NCBI RefSeq assembly: GCF_007896845.1
Contig: NZ_VOHS01000005.1
Span: 1-64,000, forward strand
Length of the DNA stretch: 64,000 bases
DNA from: Chitinophaga pinensis
GTDB taxonomy: Bacteria; Bacteroidota; Bacteroidia; Chitinophagales; Chitinophagaceae
Reading direction: 5' to 3'
Position numbers and translations under genes: made by a program. Positions 20,593 through 29,558 of the stretch are shown in pieces (the stretch's first letter is position 1; each line of letters starts with the position of its first letter). The notes below the pieces were generated by a model. That model was given only the letters and a program-made list of their open reading frames with translations. It ran no database searches and was not told the origin of the DNA.

Positions 20593-20630
20593 ACAGGCGC
20601 CCCACTATTTTCCGGAAATGGGACGCCTGT
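20593..20630. terminator. Imperfect hairpin between terpene synthase and GH20 genes
   Basis: ACAGGCG and CGCCTGT pair as the outer 7 bases, followed by one mismatch and a CCCA/TGGG inner stem. The hairpin lies 27 bases beyond the terpene synthase stop on the minus strand. There is no T-run on the exit side, so its role as a terminator is uncertain. It could also stabilise the mRNA 3' end. Confidence 0.4.
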
Positions 20631-20656
20631 AAAAAAGATCTGTCCCCATCTGTTAT

Positions 20657-21691
20657 TCACGCATACACCTGCTGCTGGTAACGGGCGGTATCCTGCAGAC
20701 TCCAGTCAATATTTCCCCGTACGATCATTGCCAGACAAAAAGCATATTTGTACACTTCTTCATCTGTCTTATCGTCAAATGTGGGTAAGGAGTGGAAGAT
20801 CCGTTCAAATTGTATCATTTCCTGATTATGCAGCCGGACTGTCTCATTGATTGCAGCTTCTATGTCCAGTTGCCGTTCCTCACGGATGACCAGCACCAGA
20901 TTATGCGTATCGCCCTGTTCCAGCTCTTTTCCCAGCGAATAAAGGTCATTGGCCCAACAGCCCAGATGACCGCACAACATGGTCAGATTTGACAGTTTTT
21001 TGTGGTTGATGATATCCTCCGGCAGATGAACCTGTTCTGCCAGTTCTATCAGCGTAGCAGCAATATGCGCCCCTCCTATCAGCGGCCGGGATTCGATGTA
21101 ATCAGCTACTGAGGGCATACGGTCTGCATTTACATTCTGGTTCTGCCAGTTGACCGCATTAAACAGTTTCAACATATCCTGTACAAAGGCCTGCTGATAG
21201 CCGGCGGAGGTACAGGCCTGTACCCGTTGCCATACATCGGTCAATGCTGCGAGGATATTCACATGTTCCTTTGCCACCATTGCCTGCGTAATGCTTTTAT
21301 GCACGATATCCTGACCTGACTGCTGTCTGCTATGCCAGTCTTCCAGCGTATAGCAATGGCCGTCTTTCAGGATGCCAAGGCAGGCATACAGCAGCTTTTT
21401 AAGATTTTCAGGATGCTGCGCTTCTTCGTCTTTGTTATCAAAAATGTCATCCATCAGAAAAAGTAATACGAGGAGATCATTCGCCAGACAAAGCCGCCCA
21501 TACTCCGCTGTAGGGTAAAACCGGGAGGTCATATAGGCAAATTTAGCCTCACGGTATCCCCGGATGGCCTCATGTAGCCCAAACCGCTCCACCCATTGGG
21601 TGGTATGGGTTTCGACGGCACTGGCATAAGGACTGATCTGGGAATTGAAAGGACAATACAACGCAGGAATGCTGAATGTTGGATACAACAT
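20657..21691 (-). CDS. Class I terpene synthase
   Basis: A 344-residue single-domain bacterial class I terpene synthase. All expected functional sites are present and correctly spaced. The Asp-rich metal motif DDIFD is at 81-85. The pyrophosphate-sensing arginine is R202 (in YIESRPLIGG), exactly 46 residues before the NSE triad. The triad NDLYSLGKE is at 248-256, and the C-terminal Arg-Tyr pair is at 337-338. It should ionise a prenyl diphosphate (GPP, FPP or GGPP) with Mg2+ and cyclise it. The product cannot be predicted from motifs. No prenyltransferase, P450 or other terpenoid gene is adjacent, so it appears to be an orphan cyclase. Chitinophaga is known to carry several such cyclases. Confidence 0.93.
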   Translation of the reverse strand: MLYPTFSIPALYCPFNSQISPYASAVETHTTQWVERFGLHEAIRGYREAKFAYMTSRFYPTAEYGRLCLANDLLVLLFLMDDIFDNKDEEAQHPENLKKLLYACLGILKDGHCYTLEDWHSRQQSGQDIVHKSITQAMVAKEHVNILAALTDVWQRVQACTSAGYQQAFVQDMLKLFNAVNWQNQNVNADRMPSVADYIESRPLIGGAHIAATLIELAEQVHLPEDIINHKKLSNLTMLCGHLGCWANDLYSLGKELEQGDTHNLVLVIREERQLDIEAAINETVRLHNQEMIQFERIFHSLPTFDDKTDEEVYKYAFCLAMIVRGNIDWSLQDTARYQQQVYA

Positions 21692-21803
21692 AACAAAGTG
21701 ATTTAGAAATGTCAGGAGATTCTCTTATCACTTTGAATTTAAAAAAAACCGGGCGTGCATTTATCAGGAAGCAGGTAGTTCGGGAGAGATAAACGACTAT
21801 TAA

Positions 21804-23534
21804 TCAGTTTGCTACTGTAGGGCTAAATTTGATGATCTCGTTATACAGCTGACTTGAAGTAGTAATAGGTTTCACCAGATAACCGTCTGCGCCGAAGTTT
21901 TTCATATCGGCAATCGTTTCTTCATAGGCATCTGCGGAACAAATAATCACGGGAATATCTGCCAGCCGGGGATGATGTTTTATCTTATACAGCATTTCCT
22001 TACCGCTGATACCCGGCATATTCAGATCCAGCAGAATGAGGTTAGGGGTTGCTCATTAGCCAGCCATAAGGCATTATCCAGACTATCAGCTACCATCACA
22101 CTACTGACCATTTTACGCAGTAGTCTTTCTGCAATCGTTCTGCACATAATATCGTCATCCACCACCAGTATGTGTAAAGGAAGCAGGTCTTCCTGTCCGT
22201 TTGTGCCGTTTACCGCAGATACCGGCGGCAGGATCTTAGCCTGCGGCACCACGCCCTGTTCCAATGGTAAGGTCAGTGTAAATGTGCTGCCTTTTCCGGG
22301 AATACTTCTGACTGTGATGTTTCCACCCATCCGACGGGCAAAATGTCTGGAAATGGTCAATCCCAGCCCGTGGATTCCGTTTGCTGGTGTTGCTGGGAAA
22401 CATAAGGACTGAAGATTTTCTCGAGGTTCTTTTCTTCAATCCCCACTCCTTCATCAGTGATATCCATACAGATGGTCGCCGCGTTCAGGAGATATACATG
22501 AAGGCGGACTGTTGTATCATTCCGGCTGAACTTAATAGCGTTGGTAAGCAGATTGATCACGATACGATGCATTTTGGCAGCGTCAGTGATAATGTATTCC
22601 GGTACGTCGTCATTAATGCGACAGGCTATTTTTACTGCTTTTCTGTTACCCAGTACCTGATAACCGACTGTACGTTTGGCAAACCACTCCCGTACCCTGA
22701 CAGAAGAACGGGTAATTTCGTCGTAAGAGCCGGATTCTATCTTACTCAGGCTCAATACATCATTCATGACCAGCTTTACATCCTGTGTGGCGAAATACAT
22801 ATTGGACACCTGATCATAATCCACCACAATCGGCTCCCCGGTTCAGCATGAGCAGGATCAAACCAATCTTCCAATATACTCTCAATCACATTGATAGATC
22901 CTCTCAGATCGTGACTTGTCTTGGCGATAAAATTGCTCTTAGACATACTTTTTACCTCAAGCCGCCTGATCCAGTCTGAGAAGTCCTGACTATAAAACCG
23001 GAGTACCATGATATTAAGGAAGGTCACCAGAAAGAAAATAATACCGTACATGAGATTACCTGCGTTCTCAGGATAAGGCAGATGATCGACTATCGTATAA
23101 AATGAATTGATTTCAAGCAGCAGTGCGATAACCAGCAAAAAAGAGATACTCAGTACCTGTTCTTTTCTGCGTTCAAACAACAAAAAACTAAACCCTATCA
23201 TGAAGATGACAATGCCTTCTATACAGGCTGCACGACCGAGGAACAGGCCAAAGAAAAATAGTCCGAAAGAATGTACCAGAAAAGTGAGCAGGGCTGCTCT
23301 GTTAAACTGATGTCTTTTATTAAGCATCACCGCGATGGTTAACACGCCTGCTTCTATCCATGGAGAGATCCACGTCAGCCAGCTGCCGGTGATGGCATAT
23401 AACACAGGTCCCATGATGAATGCCAGTATAGCAGGGATAATCGCCATTACGTTTACAATAACGACTGTGGTGCGTTTCCTGTTTTCCTGCAAAACATCCG
23501 TTCCCGTCTTAATCAGGGAAAGCAATCTGTACAT
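21804..23534 (-). pseudogene. Membrane hybrid histidine kinase with receiver domain, three frameshifts
   Basis: Order: five or six N-terminal transmembrane segments (about residues 25-190), the dimerisation/phosphoacceptor helix with FIAKTSHDLRGSINVI (H-box), ATPase motifs KMHRIVINLLTNAIKFS (N-box) and [20 protein letters not shown] (G1), [20 protein letters not shown] (G2 region), then a receiver domain [17 protein letters not shown] with [17 protein letters not shown] and GYLVKP. I chose MYRLLSL at 23534 as start, since the earlier one adds an unlikely extension. The frame changes at plus-strand CCCC 22836-22839, TTT 22380-22382 and GGGG 22045-22048. In each case one extra base of the same kind restores the protein, about 577 residues in total. 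All three being homopolymer contractions suggests sequence error rather than decay. No partner regulator gene is adjacent. Confidence 0.75.
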
Positions 23535-23635
23535 ATTTTGAGGTTTTCTCCGGTGTAACGTTGCCAGGTGTCTGGTCACTGCTAAATTAGTGAAAATGAG
23601 TGACAAGTAATACAAAGACGCGACTGTAAAAACAA

Positions 23636-23670
23636 ATTCCGGGAAAAGCCTGAAGGCCTTCTCCCGGAAT
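23636..23670 (-). terminator. Rho-independent terminator facing the kinase start
   Basis: The arms ATTCCGGGAAAAGCC and GGCCTTCTCCCGGAAT pair with one mismatch and one bulge. Read on the minus strand the hairpin is followed by TTTGTTTTTA, a good U-tract. It lies upstream of the histidine kinase, not behind any recognised gene, so it should end a minus-strand transcript that starts somewhere in 23680-24340. Confidence 0.65.
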
Positions 23671-24347
23671 GATCATTAGCAGTCCATTCTGACTCTACAA
23701 GTTAACGAGGGAAAGTTGAGTCATGCTGAAACTGTGCTACAATAGTCCTGCCTACCTTAGGTGTGGATTAACGAACGGATGAAGATAGACGGTAGACAAA
23801 GAGCCAACACTAAAAGAGTTTACGAACAAGCATCGCTTTTGACGGGTTATCCCGAAGGATGAACCATCTCCATGATAACTTACGTTATAATATTTTTCAG
23901 AGAATGTCCCGCCTGGATAAGCAGAACAGCTAGATATCCTCAATATACCATTAAAAAAAATTGCTTCTCATTCCTCTGTTATCAGCTGAGGCCTGACCTT
24001 CGTAATCAACAAAGATCAGGGCATCAGCTGATTGATCCTTCTGCGGACATCCTTACTCAGTAAGTAGTTGAGGAAAACAGCATTCTCAGGAGAACACCAG
24101 CCCGCATTATTATGAAAAGGCAAATATGTTTATCAAAGCAATGATAAGTTTTCAAGTAAGACCTTCCATCAAGTCACAAACAAGGTTTTTTCTGATACAA
24201 TCGTGGCATTAACTATCTGATGTTGCGACTTTATCTTATGGGTTAATCTCATAGTCACCTTACAAATATCGCAAGCAGCCTGAAAAAACGATAGGACAAA
24301 GGCAAACAACTGCCGGTGATTTTTTATCTCTTTTGTCCTATACACAG
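23671..24347. other. Gene-poor stretch, possible non-coding RNA or gene remnant
   Basis: About 680 bases without a gene I can defend. A minus-strand transcript is suggested by the terminator at 23636-23670. On the minus strand near 24020-24130 an open stretch without an ATG reads as plausible protein (AGWCSPENAVFLNYLLSKD then VRRRINQLMP and a stop), which could be the end of a decayed gene. The part 23700-23900 has even composition and several short pairing segments, as in structured RNA. A larger inverted repeat lies at 23981-24032. I could not identify a family for any of it. Confidence 0.35.
23981..24032. repeat. Imperfect inverted repeat, 21-base arms
   Basis: The left arm starts ATCAGCTGAGGCC and continues TGACCTT. 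The right arm read in reverse complement starts ATCAGCTGATGCC and continues CTGATCTT. The arms differ by two substitutions and one base of length, around a loop of about ten bases. It could be a stem of a non-coding RNA or a degraded terminator. No T-run follows. Confidence 0.5.
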
Positions 24348-25352
24348 CTAAATAGCCGCACTGTGATCGCTTCTATACCTTCCCGGAGTGACGCCTTCAG
24401 TTTGCTTAAAGATCCTGATAAAATAAGAGGGATCTGAATAACCAACTTCCAATGCAATGTCGGTGATCGTATGCATGGTGGCAATCAACAGCTGTTTGGC
24501 TTTTTCCACTCTTTGTTGCAGTATATAGATCTTTACCGTACTGCCCAATTTGAGTTTAAATGCATTTTCCAGTGCACGTTCTGTCAGTCCCAATGCATGC
24601 GCCCGTTGTTCGACATTCACATGCTCTTCAGGACAGCGGTCCACACTTTCTATAAATTCGTCTATCTCTTTTTCGTGTAACAATATCAACCTGCTGTCCT
24701 GTAGTGTAATACGATGCATATTATCCAGATAGGCGATAACGACGTCACTGATACGATTATTATAATACTGTGTACGGGCCTGCCCTGTCAGCGGACAATT
24801 CTTCATTTTCTCTATCTCTGTACGTACCGATGCACTCAGCCTGATATAAGGCAGATGCGCCGAAAAGCTGCTGTCTGTATTGATTGTACGCAGCATCTCT
24901 TTCAGCTGCTGATAAGTGTCTGCCAGTTCATCCAGCAGTGTGACAGGTGTCTGGAAATAAATACTGCGGAATGCTTGTCCTGCTGTCAGTCTGATGGTAT
25001 ATTCCACGTCTGGTGACAGATATTGCAGTCCCATTTTACCAGCCTGCAGCTGTATATGGCTGCCCGGATAGATCATGCGGATATTGCCTGTTACAATTGC
25101 CTGCATGATAATCACCGGCTGGTTAACCACTAATGTAATGCTGAGATCCGCAGTTGGTTCTATATACAATTCTGCATAAAAACTTTCTGCCACCTGTACC
25201 TGCTGTTTTAGTAGTACGCCCCATTTACCAGATACAAAAGCAGTATCCGTATCATGTATCGGTAATCGTAATTTGCGGTAACGCGGGGGCACAACATGCG
25301 TTATCGCTGCATCCTGCGTCAGATGCGCAGGCAACCGGAACTCTATTGGCAT
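24348..25352 (-). CDS. AraC-family transcriptional regulator
   Basis: A 334-residue protein with an N-terminal beta-rich sensing part (about 1-150, with IQLQAGKMGLQYLSPDVEYT, like surfactant-sensor AraC proteins) and a C-terminal double helix-turn-helix (about 235-330). The second motif is clear: ITDIALEVGYSDPSYFIRIF followed by KQTEGVTPGRYR, the AraC signature ending. The first helix-turn-helix has NVEQRAHALGLTERALENAF. It is 37 bases downstream of the small gene at 25390-25902, read in the same direction, and may form an operon with it. The target and the inducer are unknown. Confidence 0.85.
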   Translation of the reverse strand: MPIEFRLPAHLTQDAAITHVVPPRYRKLRLPIHDTDTAFVSGKWGVLLKQQVQVAESFYAELYIEPTADLSITLVVNQPVIIMQAIVTGNIRMIYPGSHIQLQAGKMGLQYLSPDVEYTIRLTAGQAFRSIYFQTPVTLLDELADTYQQLKEMLRTINTDSSFSAHLPYIRLSASVRTEIEKMKNCPLTGQARTQYYNNRISDVVIAYLDNMHRITLQDSRLILLHEKEIDEFIESVDRCPEEHVNVEQRAHALGLTERALENAFKLKLGSTVKIYILQQRVEKAKQLLIATMHTITDIALEVGYSDPSYFIRIFKQTEGVTPGRYRSDHSAAI

Positions 25353-25389
25353 ATTGGATAGGTTTTTAGAAGAACAATGGTCTTTCCCT

Positions 25390-25902
25390 TTATTTTCTGG
25401 TCTCGGTGTTCATGAGACCAAGGGCAAAAAGGAACTTGTTTACGAACGCAAAAGTTTCTGCACTTTTCATACTTTCACTGTCATCCTGTTCAGGAGAGAA
25501 CGGAAAAGCCAGTGACTGATAATTGCCTTTACTCACCAGTACGCGGAGATCTTTCGGCTGAAAGCCACCTCCCAGATAGCAATAATCATTCTCCCCGATA
25601 TCAATTCCTATATCCTGATGCAAAAACATCATCTCGCTATCATTCTGAATGGTGTAAATCAATAATTTACTTAGTCCGGGTGTGAGATCAAATCGTAATA
25701 ACAGATTATCCTCTGTGGCGTTAATGACTGTATACCAGAAACTTCTTTCAAAAAGCTGCATCTGTTGTATCAGCACACTACATTGTGGCGTGGTATAATA
25801 TAGTGGCAGCTTCTCTGAAGACAAATAATGTTCAAAAGATGCAGGTACGTGTTCGGATTGTTGAAAAGGTAGTAAAGAATTAAAGTTAACATCAAGTTTC
25901 AT
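25390..25902 (-). CDS. Hypothetical protein, regulator-sensor-like
   Basis: A 170-residue soluble protein that I do not recognise. It has no signal peptide or transmembrane segment. The middle alternates hydrophobic strands (FWYTVINATEDNLLLRFDLT, KLLIYTIQNDSEMMFLHQDI) in the manner of the cupin-like sensing half of AraC proteins. A short C-terminal helix (SAETFAFVNKFLFALGLMN) follows, but no DNA-binding part. It directly precedes an AraC regulator in the same direction. It may bind a ligand or the regulator, but this is only inferred from position. Confidence 0.5.
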   Translation of the reverse strand: MKLDVNFNSLLPFQQSEHVPASFEHYLSSEKLPLYYTTPQCSVLIQQMQLFERSFWYTVINATEDNLLLRFDLTPGLSKLLIYTIQNDSEMMFLHQDIGIDIGENDYCYLGGGFQPKDLRVLVSKGNYQSLAFPFSPEQDDSESMKSAETFAFVNKFLFALGLMNTETRK

Positions 25903-26620
25903 GTCAGTCAGTTATTTAAAGTGAAGAGGGGAGCTGAAATAAGTTGTAACCGTCCTATCCGGGAGGTGGGTTCAGCCAGCTTAGGGGTTGTACTGCAGAT
26001 AAGGTGCAGTCATGTTGATGATCATTTAGCGGAACACCTTGAAAAGTGAAATAACTCAGGTAGTTTAAAGACACTACGCCAGATAAGCGTATTTGAAAAC
26101 TGTCTTCCATTTCATTTCAGGTTAACTTAATATGCCCATGTGTACTAATACCGCCGGTCCCTTGTACATTACTGCAAAACACATGCAGTGGTCACTTTCA
26201 GTGCTGAATGTGACGATTGAATTTACAAAATTTCTACGAATAAAAGTTACAACTATTAATAATAGTTATAAGCTGTTAACATTTGTAATATCAGGAGCTG
26301 AGGCATCATGTGCCAGCTAATGCCGCACTAAAATAGTAACACTTCCGCTGCAACAATTTCTACCCTGTAAAGCTACTGCTGCATTTCATGCACCGGCTGG
26401 AAAATTTTCCTATTGTAAAACGGGATCAACAAACGCTATCATCAATCCGGTGCGCATTTTACCTGATCAGGTAGATTTTTCATAGATAAGCCGTAGATAT
26501 CCCGTATATAAGCCGTATATAAGCCATTCCTATAGATACGGCTTATATACGGGTTATCTACGGGGTATCTACGGCTTATGTACAAGACACCTTCCTGACT
26601 CAGTAAAATCTAAGTGCCTC
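25903..26620. other. Intergenic region with palindromes
   Basis: About 720 bases between two minus-strand genes. A 62-codon open frame on the plus strand at 26132-26320 has no recognisable features and I do not call it. The region holds a perfect 14-base palindrome (TACCTGATCAGGTA, 26460-26473) followed by the 11-base-repeat hairpin at 26486-26579. The remainder should contain the promoter of the 25902 gene. Confidence 0.45.
26486..26579. repeat. Inverted pair of 11-bp tandem repeats (giant hairpin)
   Basis: The left arm (26486-26525) is three full copies plus seven bases of an 11-base unit, ATAAGCCGTAG, ATATCCCGTAT, ATAAGCCGTAT, ATAAGCC. The right arm (26536-26579), read in reverse complement, is four copies: ATAAGCCGTAG, ATACCCCGTAG, ATAACCCGTAT, ATAAGCCGTAT. 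A ten-base loop separates them. The arms therefore pair almost along their full length, and each arm is itself a tandem repeat with a period near one helical turn. It sits 41 bases beyond the stop of the membrane protein gene at 26621. Confidence 0.85.
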
Positions 26621-28012
26621 TTAAAAACTGACTTCACCGGGATTTTTTTCATCCATAAAAGTTTCTTCCGGCAACTGATATTTATCCAGATTGGGATGAA
26701 ACACTTCCATCAATACATAAAAGGAGAGATAAACGGCCATGATCATACTGCCCACATACATACCCTCTTTTCCTCTGGAAATCAGTGTAAATAACAATAT
26801 CGAGATGCCATTTAATGCCAATACCAGATATACGGCTTCTTTAAACTTCCTCAGCATCGGATGTAACAGGGAACTGAAAATACAAAGTGCAGCAAAACCC
26901 AGTGCATAACCATTGGAAGAATGATATTTACTCATTGCCGACAGCAGGTAAAAACCAGTCGCAAACGCACAGACAGTACCTATACACATAATTACCATAC
27001 CTATGGAAGAAGGTGTTTTGGTCAGATAGAAAACTGCATTCTCTTCTTCTGTTTCATGAACGGATGCGGCATTACTCCAGACTATTACGGGAATGATATT
27101 CAATATGATAGAATAATGCAGTACATACAGCCAGCCATTATCACTACCGATAGTGTTCATACGGCTGATAATGATATTACGCAGCAGATAGCCCGCAGCG
27201 GCACATACAGTGCCATAACAAACTACAAAGACCATCACTACATATACCGAATAATAGCCGGTTTCAAATGAGCGATATCCCATGACCTTATTAAGAAACA
27301 TATTGAGGTTAAAGCCAAAGGCGGTCGCACCGAAAAGGCATACCATTGACAGAAAGAGATACAATACCAGATACTCTTTACTGTTGATGCGTTCCAGTTT
27401 TGACTTCAGTTTTTCCAGATAACCCTCTTCCGATACCAGATTATCAGCAAGGAATAAACCAGTGAAATACAAAACAGGATACAAGGCCCGGAATGGCAAA
27501 GTGAGCACTTCCCGCAGCCAGAAATCCATACCATAAAACGGATTTGTAAAGGAAAAAATGTGACTGGACAATGCAGCAGTAAAATAGGTAATGACCAATC
27601 CTACCAATGCCCGCTGCCACAGCTTCGAACCGCCAAGCAAATAAGCCCGTACTGCCAGCAATAAGAAATTGGCAGACAAAGCCAGCGCTAAGGATAAGGG
27701 ACCATATGAGTGAGTTTTCGCCTTAAACCGGAAAAAAAACTCGAACGTAACCAGTCCACCCACGGCAAGTGCGAGCAGTATCATGAATGCTATTTCCTTG
27801 TACTTCTTCCGCATAAGAAATTCATACCCTGCAGCGAATGAAAAGGGGAGAAAAAACAACACAGAAGACAGGTAGTCCGGCCCGCCAGAATGGCTTTTAT
27901 AAAAATTCTGCTGATGAATGTCGGCCGGAAGATGAAAAGCCAGATAAATGAGTACGGGAATCCAGATAAATTTGAGCACGCGTCTCTGGACAGCGCTGAA
28001 ATAGGTTGTCAT
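26621..28012 (-). CDS. Polytopic membrane protein, paralog A
   Basis: A 463-residue integral membrane protein with about twelve hydrophobic segments, for example IWIPVLIYLAFHL, FMILLALAVGGLVTF, LSANFLLLAVRAYLLGG, LVLYLFLSMVCLFGATAFGF and YVVMVFVVCYGTVCAAAGYL. A charged cytoplasmic loop in the middle reads YLEKLKSKLERINSKEYL. It is clearly paralogous to the next gene: both start MTTYFSAxQRR and share LREVLTLPF, the INSKEYL/INAKEYL loop, FRNIVISRM-like and LHYxxxLNI blocks. I do not recognise the family, and no catalytic motif is evident. The C-terminal tail is soluble. Confidence 0.7.
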   Translation of the reverse strand: MTTYFSAVQRRVLKFIWIPVLIYLAFHLPADIHQQNFYKSHSGGPDYLSSVLFFLPFSFAAGYEFLMRKKYKEIAFMILLALAVGGLVTFEFFFRFKAKTHSYGPLSLALALSANFLLLAVRAYLLGGSKLWQRALVGLVITYFTAALSSHIFSFTNPFYGMDFWLREVLTLPFRALYPVLYFTGLFLADNLVSEEGYLEKLKSKLERINSKEYLVLYLFLSMVCLFGATAFGFNLNMFLNKVMGYRSFETGYYSVYVVMVFVVCYGTVCAAAGYLLRNIIISRMNTIGSDNGWLYVLHYSIILNIIPVIVWSNAASVHETEEENAVFYLTKTPSSIGMVIMCIGTVCAFATGFYLLSAMSKYHSSNGYALGFAALCIFSSLLHPMLRKFKEAVYLVLALNGISILLFTLISRGKEGMYVGSMIMAVYLSFYVLMEVFHPNLDKYQLPEETFMDEKNPGEVSF

Positions 28013-28072
28013 AAAAGTAGGTTATAGGGATTTTTGATAGTGTAAGTTACATACTTATATTAAACTTATTCT

Positions 28073-29425
28073 CTATTTAACAAGCGCAAACTGCTCCTCT
28101 CCTCCTTCAATATTATCCGGCGTGGGGTAGAAAACCTCCTGAAACACAAAAACATATTGATAAACAGTCATAAAAAAGAGGCCGACAATAGTGTCATAGC
28201 CTGCCGCAATACAAAGTAAGCAAAGCAGCACAGTGTTTACGACAGTAACGGTGATGAAAACTGAGCTATGACGGCGCAGAAAGGGATAAAGCAGCGCGCA
28301 GCAGCACAAGGTGACAGCGATCGCCATCATGGAAAAATCAGGGTTTTTGAATACCTGTATGCCCAATAAACCTGCTATGATTAACCTGCCTATACAACCT
28401 GTATACATGAGCACTGTACCAACAGATGATTTTCTCTCTGAAAGATAGCATTGCAGGTTTTCTTCAGTCGTAGTATGTATCGTCTTTTTTGTTGCAAGTG
28501 TTATTATAGTAAAGATATTGAGCGGTAGCAAATAATGCAGTACGAACCACCACGCGTTCTTCCTGCCGGTGGTCATCATTCTGCTGATAACGATATTACG
28601 AAACAGATATCCCTTTGACAGACAAGCAACCAGAAAAACGAGACTTCGTATAACCAATACAGAGATGCTGAAATAGTCCATATCAGGCATAATGCCACCC
28701 ACCATTTTAACATAAACGGCCAGCAGGCTCCACCCCAGCGCCACGGGACCAAAGAAACCGGTATAGATACAGCAAAGCGACAACAACAAATACTCTTTTG
28801 CATTGATCACCTGCAATTTAGATTGGAGTTTATTCCAGTAACCGGCATTTTGCGTTACATTATCTGTAAGAAAAAGTACAGCGAAGTAGAGTACGGGCAA
28901 TGCCATTTTAAAAGGCAATGTTATCAGCTCCCGCATATAAAATGGCATAACGATATTGTCAGTGAAAAGATTAATCTGTGTGAATATAGACTGCGTAAAA
29001 TAAGTCGCTGACACAGCCAGTAGAGTAGTAAGCCATATATTGCGTAATTCCAGCAACCATGCACGCAGACTTAAAATAATGAAACTAAGGCCTAAGACTA
29101 TCAGCAATGTACTAAAGCCATATAATATCTGCCCCTGCTGCATACGTTGACAGAATTCCACGGATCTTATCCCTACACTCACTCCGGCAAGCAGTATCAT
29201 CAAAATCATATCCCGGTATCTTCCCCTCATTAAAAACTCATATGCCGGTAATAATGCCGATGGTAACAATGCCAATACCGATAAGAGATAATTAGCAGTA
29301 CTATCCTTTGTTTCAGTATTCGGGCGAAGCAGGTCAACCCAGAGAAAACAACACAATACAATGATCATAGGTATCCAGGAATATCGCAATATCCGCCGTT
29401 GTTCCGCGCTGAAATAGGTAGTCAT
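28073..29425 (-). CDS. Polytopic membrane protein, paralog B
   Basis: About 450 residues from MTTYFSAEQRR at 29425, chosen because it matches the start of its paralog; the longer frame adds eleven unrelated residues. It has about twelve membrane segments (for example IPMIIVLCCFLWVDLL, SLCCIYTGFFGPVALGWSLL, VIRSLVFLVACLSKGYLF) and the central loop YWNKLQSKLQVINAKEYL. Tandem duplication produced this pair, as order of segments and loops is conserved. Function unknown. It is divergent from a single-domain response regulator, 133 bases away. Confidence 0.7.
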   Translation of the reverse strand: MTTYFSAEQRRILRYSWIPMIIVLCCFLWVDLLRPNTETKDSTANYLLSVLALLPSALLPAYEFLMRGRYRDMILMILLAGVSVGIRSVEFCQRMQQGQILYGFSTLLIVLGLSFIILSLRAWLLELRNIWLTTLLAVSATYFTQSIFTQINLFTDNIVMPFYMRELITLPFKMALPVLYFAVLFLTDNVTQNAGYWNKLQSKLQVINAKEYLLLSLCCIYTGFFGPVALGWSLLAVYVKMVGGIMPDMDYFSISVLVIRSLVFLVACLSKGYLFRNIVISRMMTTGRKNAWWFVLHYLLPLNIFTIITLATKKTIHTTTEENLQCYLSERKSSVGTVLMYTGCIGRLIIAGLLGIQVFKNPDFSMMAIAVTLCCCALLYPFLRRHSSVFITVTVVNTVLLCLLCIAAGYDTIVGLFFMTVYQYVFVFQEVFYPTPDNIEGGEEQFALVK

Positions 29426-29542
29426 ATAAAAGGCACCAGGAAATTTTAATGGTAGCAAATTACATACTTATATTTTATTTATGTAATATCAAATAAACAC
29501 AAACAATCTGCTCAATATACATATTAGTACAGGGAATATCGC

Positions 29543-29550
29543 TACTTTTG
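29543..29550 (+). promoter_or_regulatory. -7 element TACTTTTG of response regulator gene
   Basis: TACTTTTG matches the Bacteroidota -7 consensus TAnnTTTG and ends 8 bases before the ATG at 29559. No TTTG is found at the usual 19-base spacing upstream. Transcription from here would leave a leader of only a few bases. Confidence 0.5.
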
Positions 29551-29558
29551 CGGCACAT

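Noticed and set aside
23690-23900. Possible group II intron or other structured RNA remnant
   Set aside because: The even composition and short pairings were suggestive, but I found no intron boundary motif or domain V-like hairpin.
23752-23943. 63-codon minus-strand open frame before the kinase terminator
   Set aside because: Composition is not protein-like and it has no recognisable family. Kept only as part of the gene-poor stretch.
26132-26320. 62-codon plus-strand open frame
   Set aside because: No start signal, no recognisable sequence pattern, and it lies in a palindrome-rich intergenic region.
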